Positions 34,832 through 43,464 of a stretch of DNA of 64,000 nucleotides are shown here, piece after piece. Both the position numbers and the translations under genes were made by a program. The notes below the pieces were generated by a model. That model searched no databases and was not told the origin of the DNA. It was given only the letters and a program-made list of their open reading frames with translations. Position 1 is the first letter of the stretch, and each line of letters opens with the position of its first letter. The DNA comes from Clostridiales bacterium (lineage in GTDB: Bacteria; Bacillota; Clostridia; Oscillospirales; CAG-272), in NCBI GenBank assembly GCA_022791685.1, contig JAAVZO010000008.1:124001-188000 (forward strand), written 5' to 3'.

Positions 34832-36613
34832 ATGGCACTTACTAACAACAAGTTCGTTACCACATGGGTAGACGAAATGGCAGCTATGACCAAGCCGGAC
34901 AAGATCGTCTGGATCGACGGCAGCGAAGAGCAGCTCGCAGCTCTCAGAGATGAGGCTTGCTCTACTGGCGAAATTATTAAGCTCAATCAGGAGCTCCTTC
35001 CTAACTGTTACCTGCACAGAACCGCAGTAAACGACGTTGCTCGTGTTGAAGGAAGAACCTTCATCTGCACCTCTAAGAAAGAGGACGCAGGCAACATCAA
35101 CAACTGGATGGATCCTAAGGAATGCTATGCAAAGCTCACAAAGCTGTTCACCGGCTCTATGACCGGCAGAACCATGTACGTAATTCCGTACTCTATGTCT
35201 GTTGTTGGCTCTCCGTTTGCTAAGTACGGTATCGAGCTCACCGACTCAATCTACGTTGTACTCAACATGGCTATCATGACCAGAGTTGGTACCGACGTTC
35301 TCGAAGCTCTCGGCGAGGGCGGCGACTTCATTAAGGGTCTCCACTCCAAGGCTCAGCTCGACGAAGAGAACCGTTATATTGTTCACTTCCCTGAGGACAA
35401 CACCATCTGGTCGGTCAACTCCGGCTACGGCGGAAACGTTCTTCTCGGCAAGAAGTGCTTCGCACTCCGTATCGCTTCCTACCTCGGTAAGAAGGAAGGC
35501 TGGATGGCTGAGCATATGCTTATCCTCGGTCTCGAGAATCCGGAAGGCGAGATCAAGTATATCACCGCTGCATTCCCGTCCGCTTGCGGTAAGACCAACC
35601 TCGCAATGCTCATTCCGCCTACAGTATATAAGGAAAAGGGCTACAAGGTATGGTGCGTAGGTGACGATATCGCATGGCTGCGTGTCGGCGACGACGGCAG
35701 ACTGTGGGCTGTAAACCCCGAGAACGGCTTCTTCGGCGTTGCTCCGGGTACTAACGACAAGTCCAACCCCAACGCGCTCGCTACCACAAAGCGCGACACC
35801 ATCTTCACTAACGTTGTTCACAACCTCGACAACAACACTGTTTGGTGGGAAGGTCTCGACAACGATCCTCCGGCAAACGCAATCGACTGGAAGGGCAATC
35901 CTTGGGACTACAAGAAGTACGACAAGAAGGATAAGTCCACCTGCGGCGCTCATCCGAACTCCCGCTTCACTGCTTCGGCTAAGAACTGCCCGTGCGTATC
36001 GAGTGAGTTCAACAACCCGAACGGCGTACCGGTAACCGCTATCGTATTCGGCGGCCGCCGTGCAAAGACTGCTCCGCTGGTATATCAGTCCAGAAGCTGG
36101 CAGCATGGTGTATTCGTAGGCTCTATCATGGCTTCCGAGACCACCGCAGCAGCTACAGGTGCAGTAGGCGTTGTAAGACGTGACCCGATGGCTATGCGTC
36201 CGTTCGCAGGCTACGACATGGGCGACTACTTCGCACACTGGCTCGAAATGGGCAAGAAAATCCCGAACAAGCCGCTTATCTTCAACGTAAACTGGTTCAG
36301 AACTGACGATGAAGGACACTTCATCTGGCCGGGATTCGGCGACAATATGCGCGTTCTCATGTGGATCCTCGCTCGTTGCGACGGCAAGGTTGACGCTGTT
36401 GAGACTCCTATCGGATTTGTTCCGAAGGCTGAGGACATCGACCTCACTGGTCTTGACCTCTCCATCGATACTCTCAAGGGTCTGCTCGATGTTGACAAGG
36501 ACCTCTGGAAGGATGAACTCGCAGGAATCGAAGAATTCTACAAGCAGGTCGGCGACCGTGTTCCGCAGGAGCTCTACGACGAGCTTGCTGAACTCAAAGC
36601 AAGACTTGGCTAA
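34832..36613 (+). CDS. pckG: Phosphoenolpyruvate carboxykinase (GTP)
   Basis: 593 residues, the length of GTP-dependent enzymes. FPSACGKTNLAML is the kinase P-loop, and FGGRRAKTAPLVYQSRSW with FVGSIMASETTAA are GTP-PEPCK signatures. Codon use looks strongly biased to a few codons compared with neighbours, which suggests high expression. In gut Clostridia this enzyme often runs from PEP to oxaloacetate, fixing CO2; direction here is inference. AGGAG ribosome site. Confidence 0.95.
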   Translation: MALTNNKFVTTWVDEMAAMTKPDKIVWIDGSEEQLAALRDEACSTGEIIKLNQELLPNCYLHRTAVNDVARVEGRTFICTSKKEDAGNINNWMDPKECYAKLTKLFTGSMTGRTMYVIPYSMSVVGSPFAKYGIELTDSIYVVLNMAIMTRVGTDVLEALGEGGDFIKGLHSKAQLDEENRYIVHFPEDNTIWSVNSGYGGNVLLGKKCFALRIASYLGKKEGWMAEHMLILGLENPEGEIKYITAAFPSACGKTNLAMLIPPTVYKEKGYKVWCVGDDIAWLRVGDDGRLWAVNPENGFFGVAPGTNDKSNPNALATTKRDTIFTNVVHNLDNNTVWWEGLDNDPPANAIDWKGNPWDYKKYDKKDKSTCGAHPNSRFTASAKNCPCVSSEFNNPNGVPVTAIVFGGRRAKTAPLVYQSRSWQHGVFVGSIMASETTAAATGAVGVVRRDPMAMRPFAGYDMGDYFAHWLEMGKKIPNKPLIFNVNWFRTDDEGHFIWPGFGDNMRVLMWILARCDGKVDAVETPIGFVPKAEDIDLTGLDLSIDTLKGLLDVDKDLWKDELAGIEEFYKQVGDRVPQELYDELAELKARLG

Positions 36614-36636
36614 TTGTTCGTAACTGAATAAATTTT

Positions 36637-36671
36637 AACCGCACAATAACAATTGCTGTTATTGTGCGGTT
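36637..36671. terminator. Bidirectional terminator
   Basis: AACCGCACAATAACA/TGTTATTGTGCGGTT between pckG and the convergent membrane-anchored protein gene, with T-rich DNA on both exits. Confidence 0.85.
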
Positions 36672-36673
36672 GT

Positions 36674-37363
36674 TTATTTGTAACCTTCCATCATCTTATA
36701 CGTATCGCTGTATTCGTACGAAATCAGCTCGATTGAGTAGTACGCCGAGCCTTTGCCGTCTGGGAATGCGGTATCTTCAAGCTGAATCAGCTCAAGCTTT
36801 GCAGTAATAACTGGCGAATTGACGTTGGAGAAATCATACGCGTTCACAGTAAGATAATATTTACGCCCGACATAGCCGTCGCTCATGTCCCAATCCGGGT
36901 CGCCTTTGTTAAAAAAGTTACAACCACGTTTTGAAGCGATAGGATTTATCGCGATATAGCCGCCGTCGGATACTGTCAATCTGTCAGAATATTTGCGCTC
37001 TCGGATATTTTCGTAGCTTTTGAACGGCTCAGCGCTGTTTCCGGTGGAAAGTTGAATGTCGCAGCTGTCGCTGATTAACTCAATAATGCCGCCGTCGAAA
37101 TTGAAGCGGATGTTGATGTTAGCCATACCGTCAGAGTAGCCATTTACATATCGAATTTCATTTAATTTGAGTTCTTCAAATGAGCCATTGATTTCCATAT
37201 TATTGGCATATATTGGGTCGGTAATATCTTTTGAGAAAATATACGGCGATATTACAAGCGTGTCGGATAGGTCAACAACTTCAACGGGATTTTGGTTGCA
37301 CATACGAATGACTAACAGTATTAATAAAATTGCACAAACAATCAAAAAAAATTTAGCTTTCAT
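36674..37363 (-). CDS. Membrane-anchored exported protein, unknown
   Basis: 229 residues. N-terminal hydrophobic anchor (FFLIVCAILLILLVI) then about 200 residues probably outside the membrane, rich in Asp, Ser and Tyr and likely beta-structured. The Cys after the anchor (RMC) lacks a good lipobox. No family is recognised. It lies downstream of a Cys-rich secreted protein gene and may share its transcript through the hairpin at 37378. Confidence 0.6.
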   Translation of the reverse strand: MKAKFFLIVCAILLILLVIRMCNQNPVEVVDLSDTLVISPYIFSKDITDPIYANNMEINGSFEELKLNEIRYVNGYSDGMANINIRFNFDGGIIELISDSCDIQLSTGNSAEPFKSYENIRERKYSDRLTVSDGGYIAINPIASKRGCNFFNKGDPDWDMSDGYVGRKYYLTVNAYDFSNVNSPVITAKLELIQLEDTAFPDGKGSAYYSIELISYEYSDTYKMMEGYK

Positions 37364-37377
37364 ACATATATTTTAAT

Positions 37378-37410
37378 GCAAAAGGGTAATGATAAACATT
37401 ACCCTTTTGC
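37378..37410 (-). terminator. Hairpin after the secreted Cys-rich protein gene
   Basis: GCAAAAGGGTAATG/CATTACCCTTTTGC, a perfect 14-bp stem; the T-run afterwards is weak, so it may be a processing or partial-termination site. Confidence 0.65.
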
Positions 37411-37419
37411 AATGTTGCC

Positions 37420-37752
37420 TTAGAGATATTTATCCCATTTTGTGGGCCATTGTTGAAGAGTAGAATATGGGTGGCACATACTGCCATATCCTGCTGCTTC
37501 ATATTCGTAGTGCCAGTGGCAGTTCGTGCAGTATTCTCTTAAACCTACTCGACATCCATCATAAAAACTATCGGTATGATAGGTTCGATAAATGTCCACA
37601 CTCGGGTTTGAACAACCACAAGTTAAGAGCGGCATAATGCCGTCATCTTCTTCGTGCGCAGATGCAGTAAGGGCGAGCATAGAACAAACGAGCATCGCCA
37701 GAGCGAAAGCGAGGGTAATGACCTTGCCGTGGGTTTTGCTAAATTTAAACAT
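37420..37752 (-). CDS. Small secreted Cys-rich protein, unknown
   Basis: About 110 residues from the ATG at 37752, preceded by AAAGGAAC. Signal peptide with hydrophobic core ITLAFALAMLVCSMLAL and a likely cut after TASA. The mature part of about 78 residues has six Cys (CGC, GC, CTNC, MC) and several His/Tyr, so it could form disulfides or bind metal. No family is recognised. A 37-codon ORF and a consensus promoter lie upstream in the same direction. Confidence 0.65.
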   Translation of the reverse strand: MFKFSKTHGKVITLAFALAMLVCSMLALTASAHEEDDGIMPLLTCGCSNPSVDIYRTYHTDSFYDGCRVGLREYCTNCHWHYEYEAAGYGSMCHPYSTLQQWPTKWDKYL

Positions 37753-37822
37753 AATATTTGTTCCTTTCATATTTAAAAATTTTGTACTTTTTAAAAATGC
37801 ACACAAGCTACCCATATAGGTT

Positions 37823-37936
37823 TTACGCCTGTGTGCAAGAACAAATACGTTTGATTGGATATGATGGGGCAGGTCTTACGTGGATATTCCAATCGCGCGG
37901 GATCTTGCACCTGCGGTAGTTCAGTTCAAACATCAT
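37823..37936 (-). CDS. Small ORF, 37 codons, unknown
   Basis: ATG at 37934-37936, strong ribosome site GAGGTGA eight bases before it, stop TAA at 37823-37825. The peptide starts MMFELNYRRCKIPRD and ends IKRICSCTQA: basic with three Cys and no signal peptide. It is first in the transcript from the consensus promoter at 37992-38020 and precedes the secreted Cys-rich protein. It may be a peptide product or a leader peptide. Confidence 0.5.
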   Translation of the reverse strand: MMFELNYRRCKIPRDWNIHVRPAPSYPIKRICSCTQA

Positions 37937-37991
37937 AGTCTCTTCACCTCATTTCCGTTAATTGAACCATATATTTCCTTACCGCACTTCC

Positions 37992-38020
37992 ATTATACTA
38001 CAATAAAAACAGTTTGTCAA
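37992..38020 (-). promoter_or_regulatory. Consensus sigma-A promoter of the small-protein unit
   Basis: Minus strand TTGACA (38015-38020), 17-bp spacer, TATAAT (37992-37997): perfect consensus at both hexamers and spacing. Confidence 0.88.
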
Positions 38021-38053
38021 TAGATATTCCAAAATATTTTTATGTTTATAGAG

Positions 38054-38086
38054 TATGCACAAAGCCAATACAAAACTTTGTGCATA
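38054..38086 (-). terminator. Hairpin after yigZ
   Basis: TATGCACAAAG/CTTTGTGCATA, 11 perfect pairs, 20 bp past the yigZ stop; T-rich DNA follows on the minus strand. Confidence 0.65.
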
Positions 38087-38106
38087 AACACCAATCAAAT
38101 TTTATC

Positions 38107-38769
38107 TCATTTAAAATCGAACCGCTCGCCATTACGCTTGACCGCGAGCTTGCCGGCGAACATCTCCGCTATCCTCGCTTCAAACTCGCCATACCGCGTT
38201 TCCTTGACCGCCAGCCGCAGCACGATCTCCGCGCCAAAGCTGCAATCGTCGGTGATAACGCCGTATTTCGGCAGCTCGTTCTCGATTTTCTGATACGCCG
38301 AATAGTCGCACGCCAACTCGAACTCGATGTAGTTCTCGTACGTCACGATATGCGCCGCATCGAGCGCTATCTTCGCTCCGTTCGCATACGCGCGCACGAG
38401 TCCGCCCGCACCGAGCAGTATCCCGCCAAAATACCGCGTCACAACTACCGCGCAGTCGTCCGCGCCGCTTTTCTTTATCACATCAAGCACCGGAACACCC
38501 GCCGTACCTTGCGGCTCGCCGTCGTCAGAGTACCGCGCAATTCCGCCGCCGTGCAGCTGATACGCGTACACGTTATGCTTTGCGTCGGGGTATTCGCCGC
38601 GTATCTTCTTGATGAAATCGATCGCTTCTTCCTCCGTCTTGACCGGACACGCGTGCCCGATGAATACTGACTTTTTTTCAGTAAATTCTGCACTCGCTTC
38701 CTTTTCAAGCGTCGTATAAAGCTTCGGCGCGGTTATTTCGGGCTCAGAATTCTTCGTCTTCTTCGCCAT
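38107..38769 (-). CDS. YigZ/IMPACT family protein
   Basis: 220 residues from the ATG at 38769 (MAKKTKN, GAGG before it); a start at 38784 is also open. SVFIGHACPVKTEEEAIDFI, AYQLHGGGIARYSDDGEPQGTAG and VVVTRYFGGILLGAGGLVRAY are the UPF0029/IMPACT signatures, followed by a ferredoxin-like C-terminal domain. In other bacteria it affects translation regulation; the biochemical role is not settled. It overlaps the end of hflX. Confidence 0.9.
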   Translation of the reverse strand: MAKKTKNSEPEITAPKLYTTLEKEASAEFTEKKSVFIGHACPVKTEEEAIDFIKKIRGEYPDAKHNVYAYQLHGGGIARYSDDGEPQGTAGVPVLDVIKKSGADDCAVVVTRYFGGILLGAGGLVRAYANGAKIALDAAHIVTYENYIEFELACDYSAYQKIENELPKYGVITDDCSFGAEIVLRLAVKETRYGEFEARIAEMFAGKLAVKRNGERFDFK

Positions 38770-40051
38770 TACCCTCGTCCTCACGTTTTACGCGGTATTT
38801 GTCATACTGTCCGCGCGTCTTTGTGTCGACCGTTGCGCGTATCGTCACTGCTTCGCTTCCATAGTCGATGTCGATTATCTTCGCCGCGGCATACAAGCGG
38901 TTGACTATCCCTTGCTCGGCGTTCGGAATGATGAAGGTCTCGTCTGTCTTGCCGTTGAGCACTAAAAATTCAAGCTTCGATACAAGCTCGTCGAGCCCCT
39001 CGCCTGTTAATGCAGATACTGCAACGCTGTTCTTTTCCGGGTCAATCGCCAAATGCCCGAAACCAAGCTCGGCAGCGTCGCATTTGTTGTAGACGTAAAT
39101 TGTAGGCTTGCCTGAAGCGCCGAGCTCCTCGAGCAGCTTTTCAGTGACGGCAAGCTGATTCATCGCCTCAGCGTCTGACGCGTCGATGAGTATCATTATA
39201 ATATCAGCATAAACCGCCTCGTCGAGCGTCGACTTGAATGCCTTTATCAGGTGGTGCGGCAGGTTGCGGATAAAGCCTACTGTGTCGGTCAGGAGTATAT
39301 CAACGCCGCAGGGAAGAGTAAACTTGCGTGTCGTCGGGTCGAGCGTTGCAAACAGCTTGTCTTCGGCGAGAATTCCCGCGTCGGTGAGCTTATTTAATAG
39401 CGTCGATTTTCCGGCGTTCGTGTATCCGACTATCGAAACTTTCGTGATTCCCGAACGCTCGCGTGCCTTACGCTGAGTCAGCCGTCCGCGGTCGAGGTCT
39501 TCGAGTTCTGCTGCGAGCAGCTCCGCACGGCGTTTAAGATGACGGCGGTCGGTTTCGAGCTTTGATTCACCCGGACCGCGCGTACCGATACCGCCGCCGA
39601 GACGCGACAGTTCCAAGCCCTTACCGATGAGACGCGGTGCGGTGTATTTCAGCTGCGCGAGCTCGACCTGCAATTTTCCCTCGCGAGAGGTGGCGTGCAG
39701 CGCGAATATATCGAGTATCAGCATTGAACGGTCGAGCACACGAACGTCGCAGTCGATACCGTCCTCGATATTTTTTATCTGTGCCGGCGACAGCTCAAGG
39801 TCGAATATGACTAACTTTATGTCGTTCGCCTTGCAGAGGTCGGAGAGCTCCTTCAATTTTCCGCTTCCGATACAAGTCTTCGGATTGGGGTTTTCGAGAG
39901 ACTGCACTACGCGCGCGAATACGCTGCCGCCGGCGGTATCGAGCAGCCGTTCGAGCTCAGCGAGCGATACCTCGCACTCGCCGTCCTTCATCTTATCAGT
40001 ATTTACCGCCACAAGGACGGCTCTTTCAAATTCTTGCATTATTATAACCAT
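38744..40051 (-). CDS. hflX: GTPase HflX
   Basis: 435 residues from ATG 40051; an ATG four codons later is possible. N-terminal HflX domain with GSGKLKELSDLCKANDIKLV, LGGGIGTRGPGESKLETDRR, then G1 VGYTNAGKSTLLN, G3 DTVGFIRNLP, G4 NKCD. HflX binds 50S subunits and rescues or splits stalled ribosomes under stress. The leader upstream is a multi-hairpin block, and an inverted repeat covers the region of the ribosome site. Confidence 0.95.
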   Translation of the reverse strand: MVIIMQEFERAVLVAVNTDKMKDGECEVSLAELERLLDTAGGSVFARVVQSLENPNPKTCIGSGKLKELSDLCKANDIKLVIFDLELSPAQIKNIEDGIDCDVRVLDRSMLILDIFALHATSREGKLQVELAQLKYTAPRLIGKGLELSRLGGGIGTRGPGESKLETDRRHLKRRAELLAAELEDLDRGRLTQRKARERSGITKVSIVGYTNAGKSTLLNKLTDAGILAEDKLFATLDPTTRKFTLPCGVDILLTDTVGFIRNLPHHLIKAFKSTLDEAVYADIIMILIDASDAEAMNQLAVTEKLLEELGASGKPTIYVYNKCDAAELGFGHLAIDPEKNSVAVSALTGEGLDELVSKLEFLVLNGKTDETFIIPNAEQGIVNRLYAAAKIIDIDYGSEAVTIRATVDTKTRGQYDKYRVKREDEGNGEEDEEF

Positions 40052-40052
40052 G

Positions 40053-40179
40053 ACTTTCCGTTAGCGAAAGTTTCCTTCCTAATGTCGATGTTTTGTGGCG
40101 GTTTCGCTTTAGCGAAATCGAGGTCTACGACCTCGAAGGCACAAAACTCGCAAGTCTGAAAAATTTATTTTTCAGACTT
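40053..40179 (-). repeat. Multi-hairpin block upstream of hflX
   Basis: ACTTTCCG/CGAAAGT (40053-40071) next to the hflX start; GTTTTGTG (40090-40097) pairs with CACAAAAC (40140-40147) and encloses two hairpins, TTTCGCT/AGCGAAA and TCGAGGT/ACCTCGA; then AAGTCTGAAAAA/TTTTTCAGACTT (40152-40179). The enclosed pair makes a three-way junction. No ORF. Confidence 0.65.
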
Positions 40180-40206
40180 ATCCTTATCTGTTTTAGAAAA
40201 TACAAA

Positions 40207-40245
40207 AAGACCCGTATACGTACAATAGGTACGCACACGAGTCTT
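40207..40245 (-). terminator. Terminator of rpmE
   Basis: Minus strand AAGACTCGTGTGCGTAC, loop, GTACGTATACGGGTCTT (with G-U pairs) followed by TTTTTGTATTTT. Between it and the rpmE stop lies a doubled palindrome GTGTATTACAC (40309-40319 and 40325-40335) of unknown use. Confidence 0.85.
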
Positions 40246-40347
40246 TACTTCCGATTCAAAGAAGCGTAATTTCACTCGGGAAATGTAATATCCATTGTCC
40301 CTTTGACGGTGTATTACACCTGCAGTGTATTACACCAACAGCGAAAA

Positions 40348-40554
40348 TTACTTGCTCATTTCGAGACGTCTCTTGAACTTGTCTACACGTCCGCCTGCAT
40401 CGACGAGCTTCTGCTTGCCGGTGTAGAAAGGATGGCACTTAGAGCAAATTTCAACTCTGATCTCGCCGCCCTTAGTAGACTTAGTCGTTACGGTCTCGCC
40501 GCACGCGCATCTGATTGTAACTTCCTTATATTCGGGATGGATTCCGTCCTTCAT
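40348..40554 (-). CDS. rpmE: 50S ribosomal protein L31, zinc type
   Basis: 68 residues from ATG 40554 (MKDGIHPEY) after GAGGTG. CACGE and [12 protein letters not shown] give the four-Cys zinc site, so this is the zinc-binding C+ form. Ends with the usual basic tail. Single-gene transcript with own promoter and terminator. Confidence 0.96.
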   Translation of the reverse strand: MKDGIHPEYKEVTIRCACGETVTTKSTKGGEIRVEICSKCHPFYTGKQKLVDAGGRVDKFKRRLEMSK

Positions 40555-40612
40555 GTTTAAACACCTCACACTTTTCTATTGCAATTTCTATATGCAATGA
40601 TTCATACATCTT

Positions 40613-40641
40613 AGTATACCACACTTTGAAGAAAAAATCAA
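40613..40641 (-). promoter_or_regulatory. Promoter of rpmE
   Basis: Minus strand TTGATT (40636-40641), 17-bp spacer, TATACT (40613-40618) with TGG. The ~50-base leader contains ATTGCA/TGCAAT, a possible short autoregulatory hairpin. Confidence 0.78.
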
Positions 40642-40693
40642 TAGCTTTTTGCAAAAAAATCAAATTTTTTTAAAATTCTTCGCTTTTTCTGAC

Positions 40694-41878
40694 TCAGTTA
40701 ATGTAAATTCGCGGGATACGCGGCGACACAGCGCATATCAGCTCATACCCGATAGTGCCGATAAGCGACGCGAGACGGTCGGCGTTGACGCGCGGGTCAG
40801 AGCCTATCAGTGTCGCGACCGAGTCGACCTCTACCGATTCTATTTCAGTGACATCGACCATCATCTGGTCCATGCAGACGCGACCGAGTATCGGTGCATA
40901 TTTGTTGTTTATCAAAACTCCGCCCTTGCCGGACAGTAGCCGCGGGTAGCCATCTGCGTAGCCGACCGGGATAGTCGCTACCTTAGTCTCGCGAGCGGTC
41001 ACGAATGTATGACCGTAGCTGATACCAACTCCAGCGTCGAGTGTCTTTACGTCGGTGACGCGCGCCTTCAAACTCATCGCAGGAATCATGTTTAGTATAT
41101 TTGCCACCTCGTCGGACGGCGAGAGACCGTAGATTCCGATTCCCTCGCGCACAAGGTCGTACTTGTCGATAAACTCAGGTTCAGTGAGCGCCGCGCTGTT
41201 GCACATACTGCGTATCGGCGGCTCTATCCCGCGTCGCTTCAACTCGCCGAGCAGCTCGTCGAACCGCGATTTTTGAAGCAGAGCCGACGTTTTGTCGTGC
41301 TCATCTGCGCAGGCGTAGTGGCTGAATATTCCGGCACATTCGATACCGCCGAGTGAATGTATTTCCTCTATCGCTTCAAGCGTCGCCTGTTTCTTTGCTG
41401 GAGTTGTGTATTCAAGTCCGATTCGCGACATTCCGGTATCTATCGCGAGAAAATACCTCGTGCGCTTACCGAGAGCTGATGACACTTCAGACAGCTCGCG
41501 TGCGCATTCGGGGCGGAATACGCTGGTTATTATATTTTTGTGCGCGCAGAGCTCGCCGTACAGCGACGGGTGAACCTCGCTGAGTATCAATATCGACGAT
41601 TTCACTCCGGCTTCAATGAGCTCGAGCGCTTCATCAAAGGTCGCGACTGCGAAATAGTTTGCGCCGCAGCTCATTTCAAGCTCAGGAGCTATCCGTTTCG
41701 CGCCGTGCCCGTAGGCGTTCGCTTTCATTATCGCGATTATTCCCGCACCGTGCGACTCAGCATAAGCCTTCGCAGCGCTGAAGTTATGACGTATTGCGCC
41801 AAGGTCTATCTCTGCCCATGCGCGGGTCGTATATCTGTCAATTCCTGCCATCATTTTCTGGTATGACCGAATACTCAT
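40694..41878 (-). CDS. alr: Alanine racemase
   Basis: 394 residues. TRAWAEIDLGAIRHN, then MKANAYGHGAK with the PLP Lys, YFLAIDTGMSRIG, ISYGHTFVT (second catalytic Tyr is in the VGYADGYPR region) and GRVCMDQMMVDVT. Makes D-Ala for peptidoglycan. The start ATG at 41878 follows GGGAGTG and lies inside the lrp gene, 41 bases before the lrp stop. Confidence 0.95.
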   Translation of the reverse strand: MSIRSYQKMMAGIDRYTTRAWAEIDLGAIRHNFSAAKAYAESHGAGIIAIMKANAYGHGAKRIAPELEMSCGANYFAVATFDEALELIEAGVKSSILILSEVHPSLYGELCAHKNIITSVFRPECARELSEVSSALGKRTRYFLAIDTGMSRIGLEYTTPAKKQATLEAIEEIHSLGGIECAGIFSHYACADEHDKTSALLQKSRFDELLGELKRRGIEPPIRSMCNSAALTEPEFIDKYDLVREGIGIYGLSPSDEVANILNMIPAMSLKARVTDVKTLDAGVGISYGHTFVTARETKVATIPVGYADGYPRLLSGKGGVLINNKYAPILGRVCMDQMMVDVTEIESVEVDSVATLIGSDPRVNADRLASLIGTIGYELICAVSPRIPRIYIN

Positions 41879-42305
41879 TTTTCACTCCCTTTAGGACGAA
41901 ATGAGTCTCAGTCGCACTGACTCCCTCCATACTTTTGATTCTGCGGTGAATGCGTTCGAGGCTGTCGGACGAATCGGTCACTATGCGCAGCATAAAGTCG
42001 TAGTCTCCGGTCATGTAGTAGCAGGTGACGATACTGTCTATGCTTGCGATCAGCTCGCAGAAGCTGTCGTAGTAACGCGGGTGTTCAAGGCTCACTTCCA
42101 TGAGCGCGGTCATATCATTGCCGAGCAGCTTTTCGTCGAATATTGCGGTGTAGCCCGTGATGATACCCGACGCTTCAAGCTTGCGTATCCGCTCTATCAC
42201 CGCCGATACCGAAAGCGATATCTCCTCGCTTATCGCCGACGCTTTTATGCGCGCGTTCTTTTTAAGGCAGCGCATGATCTTATAGTCGATTTCATCAAGA
42301 ATCAT
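41838..42305 (-). CDS. Lrp/AsnC family transcriptional regulator
   Basis: 155 residues. N-terminal helix-turn-helix (IKASAISEEISLSVSAVIERIRKLE split), C-terminal RAM domain (VTCYYMTGDYDFMLRIV). Such regulators sense amino acids. The 41-base overlap with alr suggests that it is co-expressed with, and perhaps controls, alanine racemase. Confidence 0.9.
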   Translation of the reverse strand: MILDEIDYKIMRCLKKNARIKASAISEEISLSVSAVIERIRKLEASGIITGYTAIFDEKLLGNDMTALMEVSLEHPRYYDSFCELIASIDSIVTCYYMTGDYDFMLRIVTDSSDSLERIHRRIKSMEGVSATETHFVLKGVKNEYSVIPENDGRN

Positions 42306-42354
42306 TGTAATTTTTCCTACCTATATCTTATGTCGTCAGTTTGAATATGGTTAC

Positions 42355-43233
42355 TTATTTTCCGAATATATCCTGCCACTGGCGCTCAGCGAACCAGTGA
42401 TGAGCTTCAGGGCGATAATGAATACCGTCGTCAAGAAAGATACCGTGAGTATGCGGTGTGTCGTTGTAGAGCGCCGATTCGCGCAGGTCGAGTATGCGGC
42501 AGTCTGAGAGTCTCTGCTTGAAGCCCTCGAAAATGTCATTCATTTTCACTAAACGACTTGGCTCGTAGTTTTCGCTGAGAGGGCGGTAGAGATAAAGCGG
42601 TATGCCGTCACCGTTTGCGTTGCTTCCGAGCGCGGTGAAGAAGCCCCAGAAAAGATTGCGGTAATTGTCCTCGGCGTAGTTTAGTGCGCGCGAGCCGGTG
42701 TGTACTTCAGTTTCCCACTGATTCCAGTGCAGACCGATTACCTGCGGTTTTTTGCCAGCGGTGATAAGATTCATAGCGGCGAGCGAGAGTATTTCTGTAG
42801 CGAGCGGGTAGAGTGATATATCGCACTCGCCGAGCTTGCCGGGCTTAAGTATCAAATTGCGCATTGAATACCACATATTACAGCCGTTGACTTCAAATTC
42901 CGCGATACCCTGAGCACCGATGGAGATCTGGATTATGTATAGATCGGGAAGCTTTGCGCCGTTGTCGATAGCATTCTGCCACATAGAGGCGAAGTAGTTT
43001 GCAAGGCAGCAGGTGTCGTCTTGGGTCTCGCCGAGATTCATGCCGCCGGTCGTGAATCCGCTCCACGTAACGTCGGTGAGGTCATAGTATTGATTATATT
43101 CGCGCGTGAGTCCGTGTACGTTTTTGAGTGGCTCGCGGATGATCTCAGACTCAGGAAGGTGAGTGGCATGAGCGTGCGCGTTCGATTGCCCCATCACGAT
43201 GAGTATAGGCGCGGCGTTTTTTGTGAATTCCAT
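42355..43233 (-). CDS. SGNH-type acetylesterase (SASA/GQSN family)
   Basis: 292 residues. Block I is ILIVMGQSNAHAHA (GQSN, nucleophile Ser), block II ISIGAQGIAEFE, block III GLHWNQWE, and DDGIHYRPEAHHWF gives the catalytic Asp and His. This layout is that of carbohydrate acetylesterases such as sialate O-acetylesterase. No signal peptide is seen. It could de-acetylate sialic acids or xylan fragments intracellularly. Confidence 0.78.
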   Translation of the reverse strand: MEFTKNAAPILIVMGQSNAHAHATHLPESEIIREPLKNVHGLTREYNQYYDLTDVTWSGFTTGGMNLGETQDDTCCLANYFASMWQNAIDNGAKLPDLYIIQISIGAQGIAEFEVNGCNMWYSMRNLILKPGKLGECDISLYPLATEILSLAAMNLITAGKKPQVIGLHWNQWETEVHTGSRALNYAEDNYRNLFWGFFTALGSNANGDGIPLYLYRPLSENYEPSRLVKMNDIFEGFKQRLSDCRILDLRESALYNDTPHTHGIFLDDGIHYRPEAHHWFAERQWQDIFGK

Positions 43234-43259
43234 GTTTATGATTCCTTTGTTGTATTTAC

Positions 43260-43355
43260 AACATTGCCACGATGTCCCCCGCCTCTATAGGCGGCGGGAG
43301 ACATTTCGCAATAGTGGGGGATTCAATCCCCCACTATTGCCGTGACAAGTTGAAC
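43260..43355 (+). repeat. Family A structured repeat, copy A3
   Basis: TTGCCACG (43264-43271) with CGTGACAA (43341-43348); hairpin 2 is GCAATAGTGGGGGAT/ATCCCCCACTATTGC, with TA-AT swaps relative to A1 on both arms. It lies in the leader of the SGNH gene, in antisense orientation to it. Confidence 0.88.
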
Positions 43356-43385
43356 GTTGTTATCGTATACCGAAATATTTATTCT

Positions 43386-43414
43386 ATTATACCATTTTTT
43401 CTTTAATATTTCAA
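43386..43414 (-). promoter_or_regulatory. Promoter of the SGNH esterase gene
   Basis: Minus strand TTGAAA (43409-43414), 17-bp spacer, TATAAT (43386-43391) with TGG. Repeat A3 is therefore inside the transcribed leader. Confidence 0.78.
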
Positions 43415-43464
43415 GTGGCATTTTGCGCAATATTGTGACCATTGCACGGAGTTTATTAACGCAA

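Noticed and set aside
35246-36319. 357-codon minus-strand ORF inside pckG
   Set aside because: Shadow of a strongly codon-biased gene; its composition and lack of ribosome site do not support a protein.
40309-40336. Doubled palindrome GTGTATTACAC after rpmE as an operator
   Set aside because: It lies between a stop codon and the terminator, so it is more likely part of the transcript's 3' end than a control site.
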